From Luzula sylvatica (lineage: Eukaryota; Streptophyta; Magnoliopsida; Poales; Juncaceae): a stretch of DNA of 64,000 nucleotides. The position numbers were made by a program, and so were the translations under genes. Below the pieces are notes generated by a model, which ran no database searches, was not told the origin of the DNA, and was given only the letters and a program-made list of their open reading frames with translations. Where the stretch lies: contig OX326961.1 of assembly GCA_946800325.1 (NCBI GenBank), forward strand, positions 40,989,543 through 41,053,542. The letters are read 5' to 3'. Positions 1-13,011 of the stretch are shown piece after piece; position 1 is the first letter of the stretch; each line of letters opens with the position of its first letter.

Positions 1-496
1 CTCCTCAAAGCGTTAAAATCTTGTTTTGAATCGAAAAACAAACTTTCTTAGTGTTTGTGAAATTTGGTGAATAGTTATGTAGTAAAAGATACGATACAAA
101 GGATCTAAAAACACGTTATTTGAACTCCTCAAAGCGTTAAAATCTTGTTTTGAATCGAAAAACAAACTTTCTTAGTGTTTGTGAAATTTGGTGAAAAGTT
201 ACGTAGTAAAAGATACGATACAAATGATCTACAAACATGTTATTTGAACTACTCAAAGCGTTAAAATCTTGTTTTGAATCGAAAAACAAACTTTCTTAGT
301 GTTTGTGAAATTTGGAGAAAAGTTACGTAGTAAAAGATACGATACAAATGATCTTAAAACACGTTATTTGAACTACTCAAAGCGTTAAAATCTTGTTTTG
401 AATCGAAAAACAAACTTTCTTAGTGTTTGTGAAATTCGGTGAAAAGTTATGTAGTAAAAGATACGGTACAAATGATCTAAAAACACGTTATTTGAG
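1..496. repeat. Partial HOR at left edge (x1, x2, m12', m13)
   Basis: Four monomers starting at 1, 125, 249 and 373. The order x1-x2-m12'-m13 recurs at 1612, 3719, 9294, 10905 and 56851. The window edge cuts the HOR; upstream monomers are not visible. Confidence 0.9.
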
Positions 497-2107
497 CTCG
501 TCAAAGCGTTAAAATCTTGTTTAGAATCGAAAAACAAACTATCTTAGTGTTTGTGAAATTTGGTGAAAAGTTATGTACTAAAAGATACGATACAAATGAT
601 CTTAAAACACGTTATTTGAACTCGTCAAACCGTTAAAATCTTGTTTTGAATCTAAAAACAAACTATCTTAGTGTTTGTGAAATTTGGTGAAAAGTTATGT
701 ACTGAAAGATACGATACAATTGATCTAGAAACACGTTATTTGAACTCCTCAAAGCGTTAAAAGCTTGTTTTGAATCGAAACACAAACTTTCTTAGTGTTT
801 GTGAAATTTCGTGAAAAGTTATGTAATAAAAGATACGATACAAAGGATCTAAAAACACGTTATTTGAACTCCTCAAAACGTTAAAATCTTGTTTTGAATC
901 GAAAAACAAACTTTCTTAGTGTTTGTGTAATTTGGTGATAAGTTATGTAGTAAAAGATACGATACAAAGGATCTAAAAACACGTTATTTGAACTCCTCAA
1001 AACGTTAAAATCTTGTTTTGAATCGAAAAACAAACTTTCTTAGTGTTTGTGAAATTTGGTGATAAGTTATGTACTAAAAGGTACGATACAAATGATCTAA
1101 AAACACGTTATTTGAACTCCTCAAAGCGTTAAAAGCTTGTTTTGAATCGAAACTCAAACTTTCTTAGTGTTTGTGAAATTTGGTGAAAAGTTACGTAGTA
1201 AAAGATACGATACAAATGATCTACAAACATGTTATTTGAACTACTCAAAGCGTTAAAATCTTGTTTTGAATCGAAAAACAAACTTTCTTAGTGTTTGTGA
1301 AATTTGGTGAAAAGTTATGTGGTAAAAGATACGGTACAAATGATCTAAAAACACGTTATTTGAACTCCTCAAAGCGTTAAAATCTTGTTTTGAATCGAAA
1401 AACAAACTATGTTAGTGTTTGTGAAATTTGGTGAAAAGTTATGTACTATAAGGTACGATACAAATGATCTAAAAACACGTTATTTGAACTCCTCAAAGCG
1501 TTAAAAGCTTGTTTTGAATCGAAACTCAAACTTTCTTAGTGTTTGTGAAATTTCGTGAAAAGTTATGTAGTAAAAGATACGATACAAATGATCTAAAACA
1601 TGTTATTTGAACTCCTCAAAGCGTTAAAATCTTGTTTTGAATCGAAAAACAAACTTTCTTAGTGTTTGTGAAATTTGGTGAATAGTTATGTAGTAAAAGA
1701 TACGATACAAAGGATCTAAAAACACGTTATTTGAACTCCTCAAAGCGTTAAAATCTTGTTTTGAATCGAAAAACAAACTTTCTTAGTGTTTGTGAAATTT
1801 GGTGAAAAGTTACGTAGTAAAAGATACGATACAAATGATCTACAAACATGTTATTTGAACTACTCAAAGCGTTAAAATCTTGTTTTGAATCGAAAAACAA
1901 ACTTTCTTAGTGTTTGTGAAATTTGGAGAAAAGTTACGTAGTAAAAGATACGATACAAATGATCTTAAAACACGTTATTTGAACTACTCAAAGCGTTAAA
2001 ATCTTGTTTTGAATCGAAAAACAAACTTTCTTAGTGTTTGTGAAATTCGGTGAAAAGTTATGTAGTAAAAGATACGGTACAAATGATCTAAAAACACGTT
2101 ATTTGAG
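497..2107. repeat. Older-form HOR copy, 13 monomers, 1611 bp
   Basis: Order: m1 (starting 'ctcgtc'), m2 with 'aaaccg', m3 with 'gtaataa', m4 variant with 'gtgtaattt' (869), m4/m6 hybrid (993), m7/x2 hybrid (1117), m5-like starting 'ctactc' (1241), m6 with 'gtactataagg' (1365), m7 (1489), x1, x2, m12', m13. Same length as the core HOR but a different internal composition. Confidence 0.88.
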
Positions 2108-2603
2108 CTCCTCAAAGCGTTAAAATCTTGTTTAGAATCGAAAAACAAACTATCTTAGTGTTTGTGAAATTTGGTGAAAAGTTATGTACTAAAAGATACG
2201 ATACAAATGATCTTAAAACACGTTATTTGAACTCGTCAAACCGTTAAAATCTTGTTTTGAATCTAAAAACAAACTATCTTAGTGTTTGTGAAATTTGGTG
2301 AAAAGTTATGTACTGAAAGATACGATACAAATGATCTAGAAACACGTTATTTGAACTCCACAAAGCGTTAAAAGCTTGTTTTGAATCGAAACACAAACTT
2401 TCTTAGTGTTTGTGAAATTTCGTGAAAAGTTATGTAGTAAAATATACGATACAAAGGATCTAAAAACACGTTATTTGAACTCCTCAAAACGTTAAAATCT
2501 TGTTTTGAATCGAAAAACAAACTTTCTTAGTGTTTGTGAAATTCGGTGAAAAGTTATGTAGTAAAAGATACGGTACAAATGATCTAAAAACACGTTATTT
2601 GAG
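2108..2603. repeat. Truncated 4-monomer HOR, 496 bp
   Basis: m1, m2 ('aaaccg'), m3 (starting 'ctccac', with 'aaaatatacg'), then an m4/m13 hybrid at 2480: it begins 'caaaacg' like m4 but continues 'aaattcggtga ... tacggta ... gag' like m13. The hybrid marks the junction of a 2107-bp tandem duplication. Confidence 0.9.
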
Positions 2604-4214
2604 CTCGTCAAAGCGTTAAAATCTTGTTTAGAATCGAAAAACAAACTATCTTAGTGTTTGTGAAATTTGGTGAAAAGTTATGTACTAAAAGATACGATAC
2701 AAATGATCTTAAAACACGTTATTTGAACTCGTCAAACCGTTAAAATCTTGTTTTGAATCTAAAAACAAACTATCTTAGTGTTTGTGAAATTTGGTGAAAA
2801 GTTATGTACTGAAAGATACGATACAATTGATCTAGAAACACGTTATTTGAACTCCTCAAAGCGTTAAAAGCTTGTTTTGAATCGAAACACAAACTTTCTT
2901 AGTGTTTGTGAAATTTCGTGAAAAGTTATGTAATAAAAGATACGATACAAAGGATCTAAAAACACGTTATTTGAACTCCTCAAAACGTTAAAATCTTGTT
3001 TTGAATCGAAAAACAAACTTTCTTAGTGTTTGTGTAATTTGGTGATAAGTTATGTAGTAAAAGATACGATACAAAGGATCTAAAAACACGTTATTTGAAC
3101 TCCTCAAAACGTTAAAATCTTGTTTTGAATCGAAAAACAAACTTTCTTAGTGTTTGTGAAATTTGGTGATAAGTTATGTACTAAAAGGTACGATACAAAT
3201 GATCTAAAAACACGTTATTTGAACTCCTCAAAGCGTTAAAAGCTTGTTTTGAATCGAAACTCAAACTTTCTTAGTGTTTGTGAAATTTGGTGAAAAGTTA
3301 CGTAGTAAAAGATACGATACAAATGATCTACAAACATGTTATTTGAACTACTCAAAGCGTTAAAATCTTGTTTTGAATCGAAAAACAAACTTTCTTAGTG
3401 TTTGTGAAATTTGGTGAAAAGTTATGTGGTAAAAGATACGGTACAAATGATCTAAAAACACGTTATTTGAACTCCTCAAAGCGTTAAAATCTTGTTTTGA
3501 ATCGAAAAACAAACTATGTTAGTGTTTGTGAAATTTGGTGAAAAGTTATGTACTATAAGGTACGATACAAATGATCTAAAAACACGTTATTTGAACTCCT
3601 CAAAGCGTTAAAAGCTTGTTTTGAATCGAAACTCAAACTTTCTTAGTGTTTGTGAAATTTCGTGAAAAGTTATGTAGTAAAAGATACGATACAAATGATC
3701 TAAAACATGTTATTTGAACTCCTCAAAGCGTTAAAATCTTGTTTTGAATCGAAAAACAAACTTTCTTAGTGTTTGTGAAATTTGGTGAATAGTTATGTAG
3801 TAAAAGATACGATACAAAGGATCTAAAAACACGTTATTTGAACTCCTCAAAGCGTTAAAATCTTGTTTTGAATCGAAAAACAAACTTTCTTAGTGTTTGT
3901 GAAATTTGGTGAAAAGTTACGTAGTAAAAGATACGATACAAATGATCTACAAACATGTTATTTGAACTACTCAAAGCGTTAAAATCTTGTTTTGAATCGA
4001 AAAACAAACTTTCTTAGTGTTTGTGAAATTTGGAGAAAAGTTACGTAGTAAAAGATACGATACAAATGATCTTAAAACACGTTATTTGAACTACTCAAAG
4101 CGTTAAAATCTTGTTTTGAATCGAAAAACAAACTTTCTTAGTGTTTGTGAAATTCGGTGAAAAGTTATGTAGTAAAAGATACGGTACAAATGATCTAAAA
4201 ACACGTTATTTGAG
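2604..4214. repeat. Older-form HOR copy, 13 monomers, 1611 bp
   Basis: Repeats 497-2107 at an offset of 2107 bp, including the private variants 'gagctcgtc', 'aaaccg', 'acaattg', 'gtaataa', 'gtgtaattt' and 'gtactataagg'. Confidence 0.9.
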
Positions 4215-5081
4215 CTCCTCAAAGCGTTAAAATCTTGTTTAGAATCGAAAAACAAACTATCTTAGTGTTTGTGAAATTTGGTGAAAAGTTATGTACTAAA
4301 AGATACGATACAAATGATCTTAAAACACGTTATTTGAACTCGTCAAACCGTTAAAATCTTGTTTTGAATCTAAAAACAAACTATCTTAGTGTTTGTGAAA
4401 TTTGGTGAAAAGTTATGTACTGAAAGATACGATACAAATGATCTAGAAACACGTTATTTGAACTCCACAAAGCGTTAAAAGCTTGTTTTGAATCGAAACA
4501 CAAACTTTCTTAGTGTTTGTGAAATTTCGTGAAAAGTTATGTAGTAAAATATACGATACAAAGGATCTAAAAACACGTTATTTGAACTCCTCAAAACGTT
4601 AAAATCTTGTTTTGAATCGAAAAACAAACTTTCTTAGTGTTTGTGAAATTTGGTGATAAGTTATGTAGTAAAAGATACGATACAAATGATCTTAAAACAC
4701 GTTATTTGAACTCGTCAAAGCGTTAAAATCTTGTTTTGAATCGAAAAACAAACTTTCTTAGTGTTTGTGAAATTTGGTGAAAAGTTATGTGGTAAAAGAT
4801 ACGGTACAAATGATCTAAAAACACGTTATTTGAACTCCTCAAAGCGTTAAAATCTTGTTTTGAATCGAAAAACAAACTATGTTAGTGTTTGTGAAATTTG
4901 GTGAAAAGTTATGTACAAAAAGGTACGATACAAATGATCTAAAAACACGTTATTTGAACTCCTCAAAGCGTTAAAAGCTTGTTTTGAATCGAAACTCAAA
5001 CTTTCTTAGTGTTTGTGAAATTTCGTGAAAAGTTATGTAGTAAAAGATACGATACAAATGATCTAAAACATGTTATTTGAA

Positions 5082-6600
5082 CTCCTCAAAGCGTTAAAAT
5101 CTTGTTTTGAATCGAAAAACAAACTTTCTTAGTGTTTGTGAAATTTGGTGAAAAGTTATGTAGTAAAAGATACGATACAAAGGATCTAAAAACACGTTAT
5201 TTGAACTCCTCAAAGCGTTAAAATCTTGTTTTGAATCGAAAAACAAACTTTCTTAGTGTTTGTGAAATTTGGTGAAAAGTTATGTAGTAAAAGATACGAT
5301 ACAAATGATCTAGAAACACGTTATTTGAACTCCTCAAAGCGTTAAAATCTTGTTTTGAATCGAAAAACAAACTTTCTTAGTGTTTGTGAAATTTGGTGAA
5401 AAGTTATGTAGTAAAAGATACGATACAAAGGATCTAAAAACACATTATTTGAACTCCTCAAAGCGTTAAAATCTTGTTTTGAATCGAAAAACAAACTTTC
5501 TTAGTGTTTGTGAAATTTGGTGAAAAGTTATGTACTAAAAGATACGATACAAATGATCTAGAAACACGTTATTTGAACTCCTCAAAGCGTTAAAAGCTTG
5601 TTTTGAATCGAAACACAAACTTTCTTAGTGTTTGTGAAATTTCGTGAAAAGTTATGTAGTAAAAGATACGATACAAAGGATCTAAAAACACGTTATTTGA
5701 ACTCCTCAAAGCGTTAAAATCTTGTTTTGAATCGAAAAACAAACTTTCTTAGTGTTTGTGAAATTTGGTGATAAGTTATGTAGTAAAAGATACGATACAA
5801 ATGATCTTAAAACACGTTATTTGAACTCGTCAAAGCGTTAAAATCTTGTTTTGAATCGAAAAACAAACTTTCTTAGTGTTTGTGAAATTTGGTGAAAAGT
5901 TATGTGGTAAAAGATACGGTACAAATGATCTAAAAACACGTTATTTGAACTCCTCAAAGCGTTAAAATCTTGTTCTGAATCGAAAAACAAACTATGTTAG
6001 TGTTTGTGAAATTTGGTGAAAAGTTATGTACTAAAAGGTACGATACAAATGATCTAAAAACACGTTATTTGAACTCCTCAAAGCGTTAAAAGCTTGTTTT
6101 GAATCGAAACTCAAACTTTCTTAGTGTTTGTGAAATTTCGTGAAAAGTTATGTAGTAAAAGATACGATACAAATGATCTAAAACATGTTATTTGAACTCC
6201 TCAAAGCGTTAAAATCTTGTTTTGAATCGAAAAACAAACTTTCTTAGTGTTTGTGAAATTTGGTGAATAGTTATGTAGTAAAAGATACGATACAAAGGAT
6301 CTAAAAACACGTTATTTGAACTCCTCAAAGCGTTAAAATCTTGTTTTGAATCGAAAAACAAACTTTCTTAGTGTTTGTGAAATTTGGTGAAAAGTTACGT
6401 AGTAAAAGATACGATACAAATGATCTACAAACATGTTATTTGAACTACTCAAAGCGTTAAAATCTTGTTTTGAATCGAAAAACAAACTTTCTTAGTGTTT
6501 GTGAAATTTGGTGAAAAGTTATGTGGTAAAAGATACGGTACAAATGATCTAAAAACACGTTATTTGAACTCCTCAAAGCGTTAAAATCTTGTTTTGAATC
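5082..6600. repeat. Segment duplicated again 2478 bp downstream
   Basis: About 1.5 kb here matches about 7560-9080 at an offset of 2478 bp. A private substitution in m6 ('tgttctgaat', C at 5975 and 8453) is shared. The match fails on both sides: 4959 is m7 while 7436 is m9-like, and 6693 is m3-like while 9171 is m7. Copy 1 alone has an A at 5443 ('cacatt'). Confidence 0.8.
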
Positions 6601-7311
6601 GAAAAACAAACTATGTTAGTGTTTGTGAAATTTGGTGAAAAGTTATGTACTAAAAGGTACGATACAAATGATCTAAAAACACGTTATTTGAACTCCTCAA
6701 AGCGTTAAAAGCTTGTTTTGAATCGAAACACAAACTTTCTTAGTGTTTGTGAAATTTCGTGAAAAGTTATGTAGTAAAAGATACGATACAAAGGATCTAA
6801 AAACACGTTATTTGAACTCCTCAAAACGTTAAAATCTTGTTTTGAATCGAAAAACAAACTTTCTTAGTGTTTGTGAAATTTGGTGATAAGTTATGTAGTA
6901 AAAGATACGATACAAATGATCTTAAAACACGTTATTTGACCTCGTCAAAGCGTTAAAATCTTGTTTTGAATCGAAAAACAAACTTTCTTAGTGTTTGTGA
7001 AATTTGGTGAAAAGTTATGTGGTAAAAGATACGGTACAAATGATCTAAAAACACGTTATTTGAACTCCTCAAAGCGTTAAAATCTTGTTTTGAATCGAAA
7101 AACAAACTATGTTAGTGTTTGTGAAATTTGGTGAAAAGTTATGTACTAAAAGGTACGATACAAATGATCTAAAAACACGTTATTTGAACTCCTCAAAGCG
7201 TTAAAAGCTTGTTTTGAATCGAAACTCAAACTTTCTTAGTGTTTGTGAAATTTCGTGAAAAGTTATGTAGTAAAAGATACGATACAAATGATCTAAAACA
7301 TGTTATTTGAA

Positions 7312-8055
7312 CTCCTCAAAGCGTTAAAATCTTGTTTTGAATCGAAAAACAAACTTTCTTAGTGTTTGTGAAATTTGGTGAAAAGTTATGTAGTAAAAGA
7401 TACGATACAAAGGATCTAAAAACACGTTATTTGAACTCCTCAAAGCGTTAAAATCTTGTTTTGAATCGAAAAACAAACTTTCTTAGTGTTTGTGAAATTT
7501 GGTGAAAAGTTATGTAGTAAAAGATACGATACAAATGATCTAGAAACACGTTATTTGAACTCCTCAAAGCGTTAAAATCTTGTTTTGAATCGAAAAACAA
7601 ACTTTCTTAGTGTTTGTGAAATTTGGTGAAAAGTTATGTAGTAAAAGATACGATACAAAGGATCTAAAAACACGTTATTTGAACTCCTCAAAGCGTTAAA
7701 ATCTTGTTTTGAATCGAAAAACAAACTTTCTTAGTGTTTGTGAAATTTGGTGAAAAGTTATGTAGTAAAAGATACGATACAAATGATCTAGAAACACGTT
7801 ATTTGAACTCCTCAAAGCGTTAAAATCTTGTTTTGAATCGAAAAACAAACTTTCTTAGTGTTTGTGAAATTTGGTGAAAAGTTATGTAGTAAAAGATACG
7901 ATACAAAGGATCTAAAAACACGTTATTTGAACTCCTCAAAGCGTTAAAATCTTGTTTTGAATCGAAAAACAAACTTTCTTAGTGTTTGTGAAATTTGGTG
8001 AAAAGTTATGTACTAAAAGATACGATACAAATGATCTAGAAACACGTTATTTGAA
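7312..8055. repeat. Local dimer expansion (m8/m9-like alternation)
   Basis: Six monomers alternate between an m8-like form (caaagg, taaaaac) and a form with caaatg and ctagaaac, at 7312, 7436, 7560, 7684, 7808 and 7932 (the last with gtacta). The corresponding stretch at 5082-5577 has only four. A 248-bp dimer therefore looks amplified locally. Confidence 0.78.
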
Positions 8056-9293
8056 CTCCTCAAAGCGTTAAAAGCTTGTTTTGAATCGAAACACAAACTT
8101 TCTTAGTGTTTGTGAAATTTCGTGAAAAGTTATGTAGTAAAAGATACGATACAAAGGATCTAAAAACACGTTATTTGAACTCCTCAAAGCGTTAAAATCT
8201 TGTTTTGAATCGAAAAACAAACTTTCTTAGTGTTTGTGAAATTTGGTGATAAGTTATGTAGTAAAAGATACGATACAAATGATCTTAAAACACGTTATTT
8301 GAACTCGTCAAAGCGTTAAAATCTTGTTTTGAATCGAAAAACAAACTTTCTTAGTGTTTGTGAAATTTGGTGAAAAGTTATGTGGTAAAAGATACGGTAC
8401 AAATGATCTAAAAACACGTTATTTGAACTCCTCAAAGCGTTAAAATCTTGTTCTGAATCGAAAAACAAACTATGTTAGTGTTTGTGAAATTTGGTGAAAA
8501 GTTATGTACTAAAAGGTACGATACAAATGATCTAAAAACACGTTATTTGAACTCCTCAAAGCGTTAAAAGCTTGTTTTGAATCGAAACTCAAACTTTCTT
8601 AGTGTTTGTGAAATTTCGTGAAAAGTTATGTAGTAAAAGATACGATACAAATGATCTAAAACATGTTATTTGAACTCCTCAAAGCGTTAAAATCTTGTTT
8701 TGAATCGAAAAACAAACTTTCTTAGTGTTTGTGAAATTTGGTGAATAGTTATGTAGTAAAAGATACGATACAAAGGATCTAAAAACACGTTATTTGAACT
8801 CCTCAAAGCGTTAAAATCTTGTTTTGAATCGAAAAACAAACTTTCTTAGTGTTTGTGAAATTTGGTGAAAAGTTACGTAGTAAAAGATACGATACAAATG
8901 ATCTACAAACATGTTATTTGAACTACTCAAAGCGTTAAAATCTTGTTTTGAATCGAAAAACAAACTTTCTTAGTGTTTGTGAAATTTGGTGAAAAGTTAT
9001 GTGGTAAAAGATACGGTACAAATGATCTAAAAACACGTTATTTGAACTCCTCAAAGCGTTAAAATCTTGTTTTGAATCGAAAAACAAACTATGTTAGTGT
9101 TTGTGAAATTTGGTGAAAAGTTATGTACTATAAGGTACGATACAAATGATCTAAAAACACGTTATTTGAACTCCTCAAAGCGTTAAAAGCTTGTTTTGAA
9201 TCGAAACTCAAACTTTCTTAGTGTTTGTGAAATTTCGTGAAAAGTTATGTAGTAAAAGATACGATACAAATGATCTAAAACATGTTATTTGAA

Positions 9294-9417
9294 CTCCTCA
9301 AAGCGTTAAAATCTTGTTTTGAATCGAAAAACAAACTTTCTTAGTGTTTGTGAAATTTGGTGAATAGTTATGTAGTAAAAGATACGATACAAAGGATCTA
9401 AAAACACGTTATTTGAA
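9294..9417. repeat. Monomer type x1 (older-block type)
   Basis: Diagnostic: 'ggtgaatag' (T at pos 72) with 'caaagg'. It takes the m10 position in older-form HORs. Copies also lie at 1, 1612, 3719, 6197, 8675, 10905, 56851 and near 60.6 kb. It is absent from the 12.5-55.2 kb core as far as I could see. Confidence 0.88.
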
Positions 9418-9541
9418 CTCCTCAAAGCGTTAAAATCTTGTTTTGAATCAAAAAACAAACTTTCTTAGTGTTTGTGAAATTTGGTGAAAAGTTACGTAGT
9501 AAAAGATACGATACAAATGATCTACAAACATGTTATTTGAA
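9418..9541. repeat. Monomer type x2 (older-block type)
   Basis: Diagnostic: 'gttacgtag' (C78) and 'ctacaaacatg' (C108, T114). It always follows x1 and is followed by a monomer starting 'ctactc'. This copy carries a private A at 9450 ('gaatcaaaa'). The copy 1611 bp downstream shares it at 11061, so these two HORs are sister copies. Confidence 0.88.
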
Positions 9542-9665
9542 CTACTCAAAGCGTTAAAATCTTGTTTTGAATCGAAAAACAAACTTTCTTAGTGTTTGTG
9601 AAATTTGGAGAAAAGTTACGTAGTAAAAGATACGATACAAATGATCTTAAAACACGTTATTTGAA
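9542..9665. repeat. Monomer m12 variant beginning 'ctactc'
   Basis: It has the m12 bases 'tttggagaaaag', 'gttacgtag' and 'cttaaaac', but starts 'ctactc' because it follows x2. Other copies are at 249, 1860, 3967, 11153, 57099 and about 60.8 kb. The core form at 12764 onward starts 'ctcctc'. Confidence 0.88.
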
Positions 9666-9789
9666 CTACTCAAAGCGTTAAAATCTTGTTTTGAATCGAA
9701 AAACAAACTTTCTTAGTGTTTGTGAAATTCGGTGAAAAGTTATGTAGTAAAAGATACGGTACAAATGATCTAAAAACACGTTATTTGAG

Positions 9790-11400
9790 CTCCTCAAAGC
9801 GTTAAAATCTTGTTTAGAATCGAAAAACAAACTATCTTAGTGTTTGTGAAATTTGGTGAAAAGTTATGTACTAAAAGATACGATACAAATGATCTTAAAA
9901 CACGTTATTTGAACTCGTCAAAGCGTTAAAATCTTGTTTTGAATCTAAAAACAAACTATCTTAGTGTTTGTGAAATTTGGTGAAAAGTTATGTACTGAAA
10001 GATACGATACAAATGATCTAGAAACACGTTATTTGAACTCCTCAAAGCGTTAAAAGCTTGTTTTGAATCGAAACACAAACTTTCTTAGTGTTTGTGAAAT
10101 TTCGTGAAAAGTTATGTAGTAAAAGATACGATACAAAGGATCTAAAAACACGTTATTTGAACTCCTCAAAACGTTAAAATCTTGTTTTGAATCGAAAAAC
10201 AAACTTTCTTAGTGTTTGTGAAATTTGGTGATAAGTTATGTAGTAAAAGATACGATACAAATGATCTTAAAACACGTTATTTGACCTCGTCAAAGCGTTA
10301 AAATCTTGTTTTGAATCGAAAAACAAACTTTCTTAGTGTTTGTGAAATTTGGTGAAAAGTTATGTGGTAAAAGATACGGTACAAATGATCTAAAAACACG
10401 TTATTTGAACTCCTCAAAGCGTTAAAATCTTGTTTTGAATCGAAAAACAAACTATGTTAGTGTTTGTGAAATTTGGTGAAAAGTTATGTACTAAAAGGTA
10501 CGATACAAATGATCTAAAAACACGTTATTTGAACTCCTCAAAGCGTTAAAAGCTTGTTTTGAATCGAAACTCAAACTTTCTTAGTGTTTGTGAAATTTCG
10601 TGAAAAGTTATGTAGTAAAAGATACGATACAAATGATCTAAAACATGTTATTTGAACTCCTCAAAGCGTTAAAATCTTGTTTTGAATCGAAAAACAAACT
10701 TTCTTAGTGTTTGTGAAATTTGGTGAAAAGTTATGTAGTAAAAGATACGATACAAAGGATCTAAAAACACGTTATTTGAACTCCTCAAAGCGTTAAAATC
10801 TTGTTTTGAATCGAAAAACAAACTTTCTTAGTGTTTGTGAAATTTGGTGAAAAGTTATGTGGTAAAAGATACGATACAAATGATCTAGAAACACGTTATT
10901 TGAACTCCTCAAAGCGTTAAAATCTTGTTTTGAATCGAAAAACAAACTTTCTTAGTGTTTGTGAAATTTGGTGAATAGTTATGTAGTAAAAGATACGATA
11001 CAAAGGATCTAAAAACACGTTATTTGAACTCCTCAAAGCGTTAAAATCTTGTTTTGAATCAAAAAACAAACTTTCTTAGTGTTTGTGAAATTTGGTGAAA
11101 AGTTACGTAGTAAAAGATACGATACAAATGATCTACAAACATGTTATTTGAACTACTCAAAGCGTTAAAATCTTGTTTTGAATCGAAAAACAAACTTTCT
11201 TAGTGTTTGTGAAATTTGGAGAAAAGTTACGTAGTAAAAGATACGATACAAATGATCTTAAAACACGTTATTTGAACTACTCAAAGCGTTAAAATCTTGT
11301 TTTGAATCGAAAAACAAACTTTCTTAGTGTTTGTGAAATTCGGTGAAAAGTTATGTAGTAAAAGATACGGTACAAATGATCTAAAAACACGTTATTTGAG
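9790..11400. repeat. Transitional HOR copy with x1/x2, 1611 bp
   Basis: Order m1-m9, then x1 (10905), x2 (11029), m12' (11153), m13 (11277). From m1 to m9 it is core type, including the final C of m4. It is the last copy before the switch to m10/m11. Confidence 0.92.
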
Positions 11401-13011
11401 CTCCTCAAAGCGTTAAAATCTTGTTTAGAATCGAAAAACAAACTATCTTAGTGTTTGTGAAATTTGGTGAAAAGTTATGTACTAAAAGATACGATACAAA
11501 TGATCTTAAAACACGTTATTTGAACTCGTCAAAGCGTTAAAATCTTGTTTTGAATCTAAAAACAAACTATCTTAGTGTTTGTGAAATTTGGTGAAAAGTT
11601 ATGTACTGAAAGATACGATACAAATGATCTAGAAACACGTTATTTGAACTCCTCAAAGCGTTAAAAGCTTGTTTTGAATCGAAACACAAACTTTCTTAGT
11701 GTTTGTGAAATTTCGTGAAAAGTTATGTAGTAAAAGATACGATACAAAGGATCTAAAAACACGTTATTTGAACTCCTCAAAACGTTAAAATCTTGTTTTG
11801 AATCGAAAAACAAACTTTCTTAGTGTTTGTGAAATTTGGTGATAAGTTATGTAGTAAAAGATACGATACAAATGATCTTAAAACACGTTATTTGACCTCG
11901 TCAAAGCGTTAAAATCTTGTTTTGAATCGAAAAACAAACTTTCTTAGTGTTTGTGAAATTTGGTGAAAAGTTATGTGGTAAAAGATACGGTACAAATGAT
12001 CTAAAAACACGTTATTTGAACTCCTCAAAGCGTTAAAATCTTGTTTTGAATCGAAAAACAAACTATGTTAGTGTTTGTGAAATTTGGTGAAAAGTTATGT
12101 ACTAAAAGGTACGATACAAATGATCTAAAAACACGTTATTTGAACTCCTCAAAGCGTTAAAAGCTTGTTTTGAATCGAAACTCAAACTTTCTTAGTGTTT
12201 GTGAAATTTCGTGAAAAGTTATGTAGTAAAAGATACGATACAAATGATCTAAAACATGTTATTTGAACTCCTCAAAGCGTTAAAATCTTGTTTTGAATCG
12301 AAAAACAAACTTTCTTAGTGTTTGTGAAATTTGGTGAAAAGTTATGTAGTAAAAGATACGATACAAAGGATCTAAAAACACGTTATTTGAACTCCTCAAA
12401 GCGTTAAAATCTTGTTTTGAATCGAAAAACAAACTTTCTTAGTGTTTGTGAAATTTGGTGAAAAGTTATGTGGTAAAAGATACGATACAAATGATCTAGA
12501 AACACGTTATTTGAACTCCTCAAAGCGTTAAAATCTTGTTTTGAATCGAAAAACAAACTATCTTAGTGTTTGTGAAATTTGGTGAAAAGTTATGTACTAA
12601 AAGATACGATACAAATGATCTAGAAACACGTTATTTGAACTCCTCAAAGCGTTAAAAGCTTGTTTTGAATCGAAACACAAACTTTCTTAGTGTTTGTGAA
12701 ATTTCGTGAAAAGTTATGTAGTAAAAGATACGATACAAAGGATCCAAAAACAGGATATTTGAACTCCTCAAAGCGTTAAAATCTTGTTTTGAATCGAAAA
12801 ACAAACTTTCTTAGTGTTTGTGAAATTTGGAGAAAAGTTACGTAGTAAACGATACGATACAAATGATCTTAAAACACGTTATTTGAACTACTCAAAGCGT
12901 TAAAATCTTGTTTTGAATCGAAAAACAAACTTTCTTAGTGTTTGTGAAATTCGGTGAAAAGTTATGTAGTAAAAGATACGGTACAAATGATCTAAAAACA
13001 CGTTATTTGAG
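11401..13011. repeat. First core-type HOR copy, 1611 bp
   Basis: m1-m13 with m10 at 12516, where earlier copies have x1. Private changes: 'gatccaaaa' at 12744 and 'caggat' in m11, and 'gtaaacgat' near 12850 in m12. Confidence 0.92.

Larger units (their letters stand above)
440..4653. repeat. Tandem duplication, 2107-bp unit (17 monomers)
   Basis: Copy 1 is about 440-2546 and copy 2 about 2547-4653. Matching private markers sit 2107 bp apart: 'acaattg' at 717/2824, 'gagctcgtc' at 497/2604, 'ctccac' at 2356/4463 and 'aaaatatacg' near 2431/4538. The junction lies in the m4/m13 hybrid at 2480-2603, between pos 10 and pos 65. Ends are approximate because flanking monomers are similar. Confidence 0.88.
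4215..9789. repeat. Irregular block, 45 monomers, no regular 13-mer
   Basis: 5575 bp = 45 x 124 minus five m7 deletions. Starts: m1 4215, m2 4339, m3 4463, m4 4587, m5 4711, m6 4835, m7 4959, m8-like 5082, m9-like 5206, m8-like 5330, m10-like 5454, m3/m11-like 5578, m4-like 5702, m5 5826, m6 5950, m7 6074, x1 6197, x2 6321, m5-like 6445, m6 6569, m3 6693, m4 6817, m5 6941, m6 7065, m7 7189, then alternating m8/m9-like pairs 7312-8055, m3 8056, m4-like 8180, m5 8304, m6 8428, m7 8552, x1 8675, x2 8799, m5-like 8923, m6 9047, m7 9171, x1 9294, x2 9418, m12' 9542, m13 9666. No m1 ('gtttag') monomer occurs between 4339 and 9789. Confidence 0.85.
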
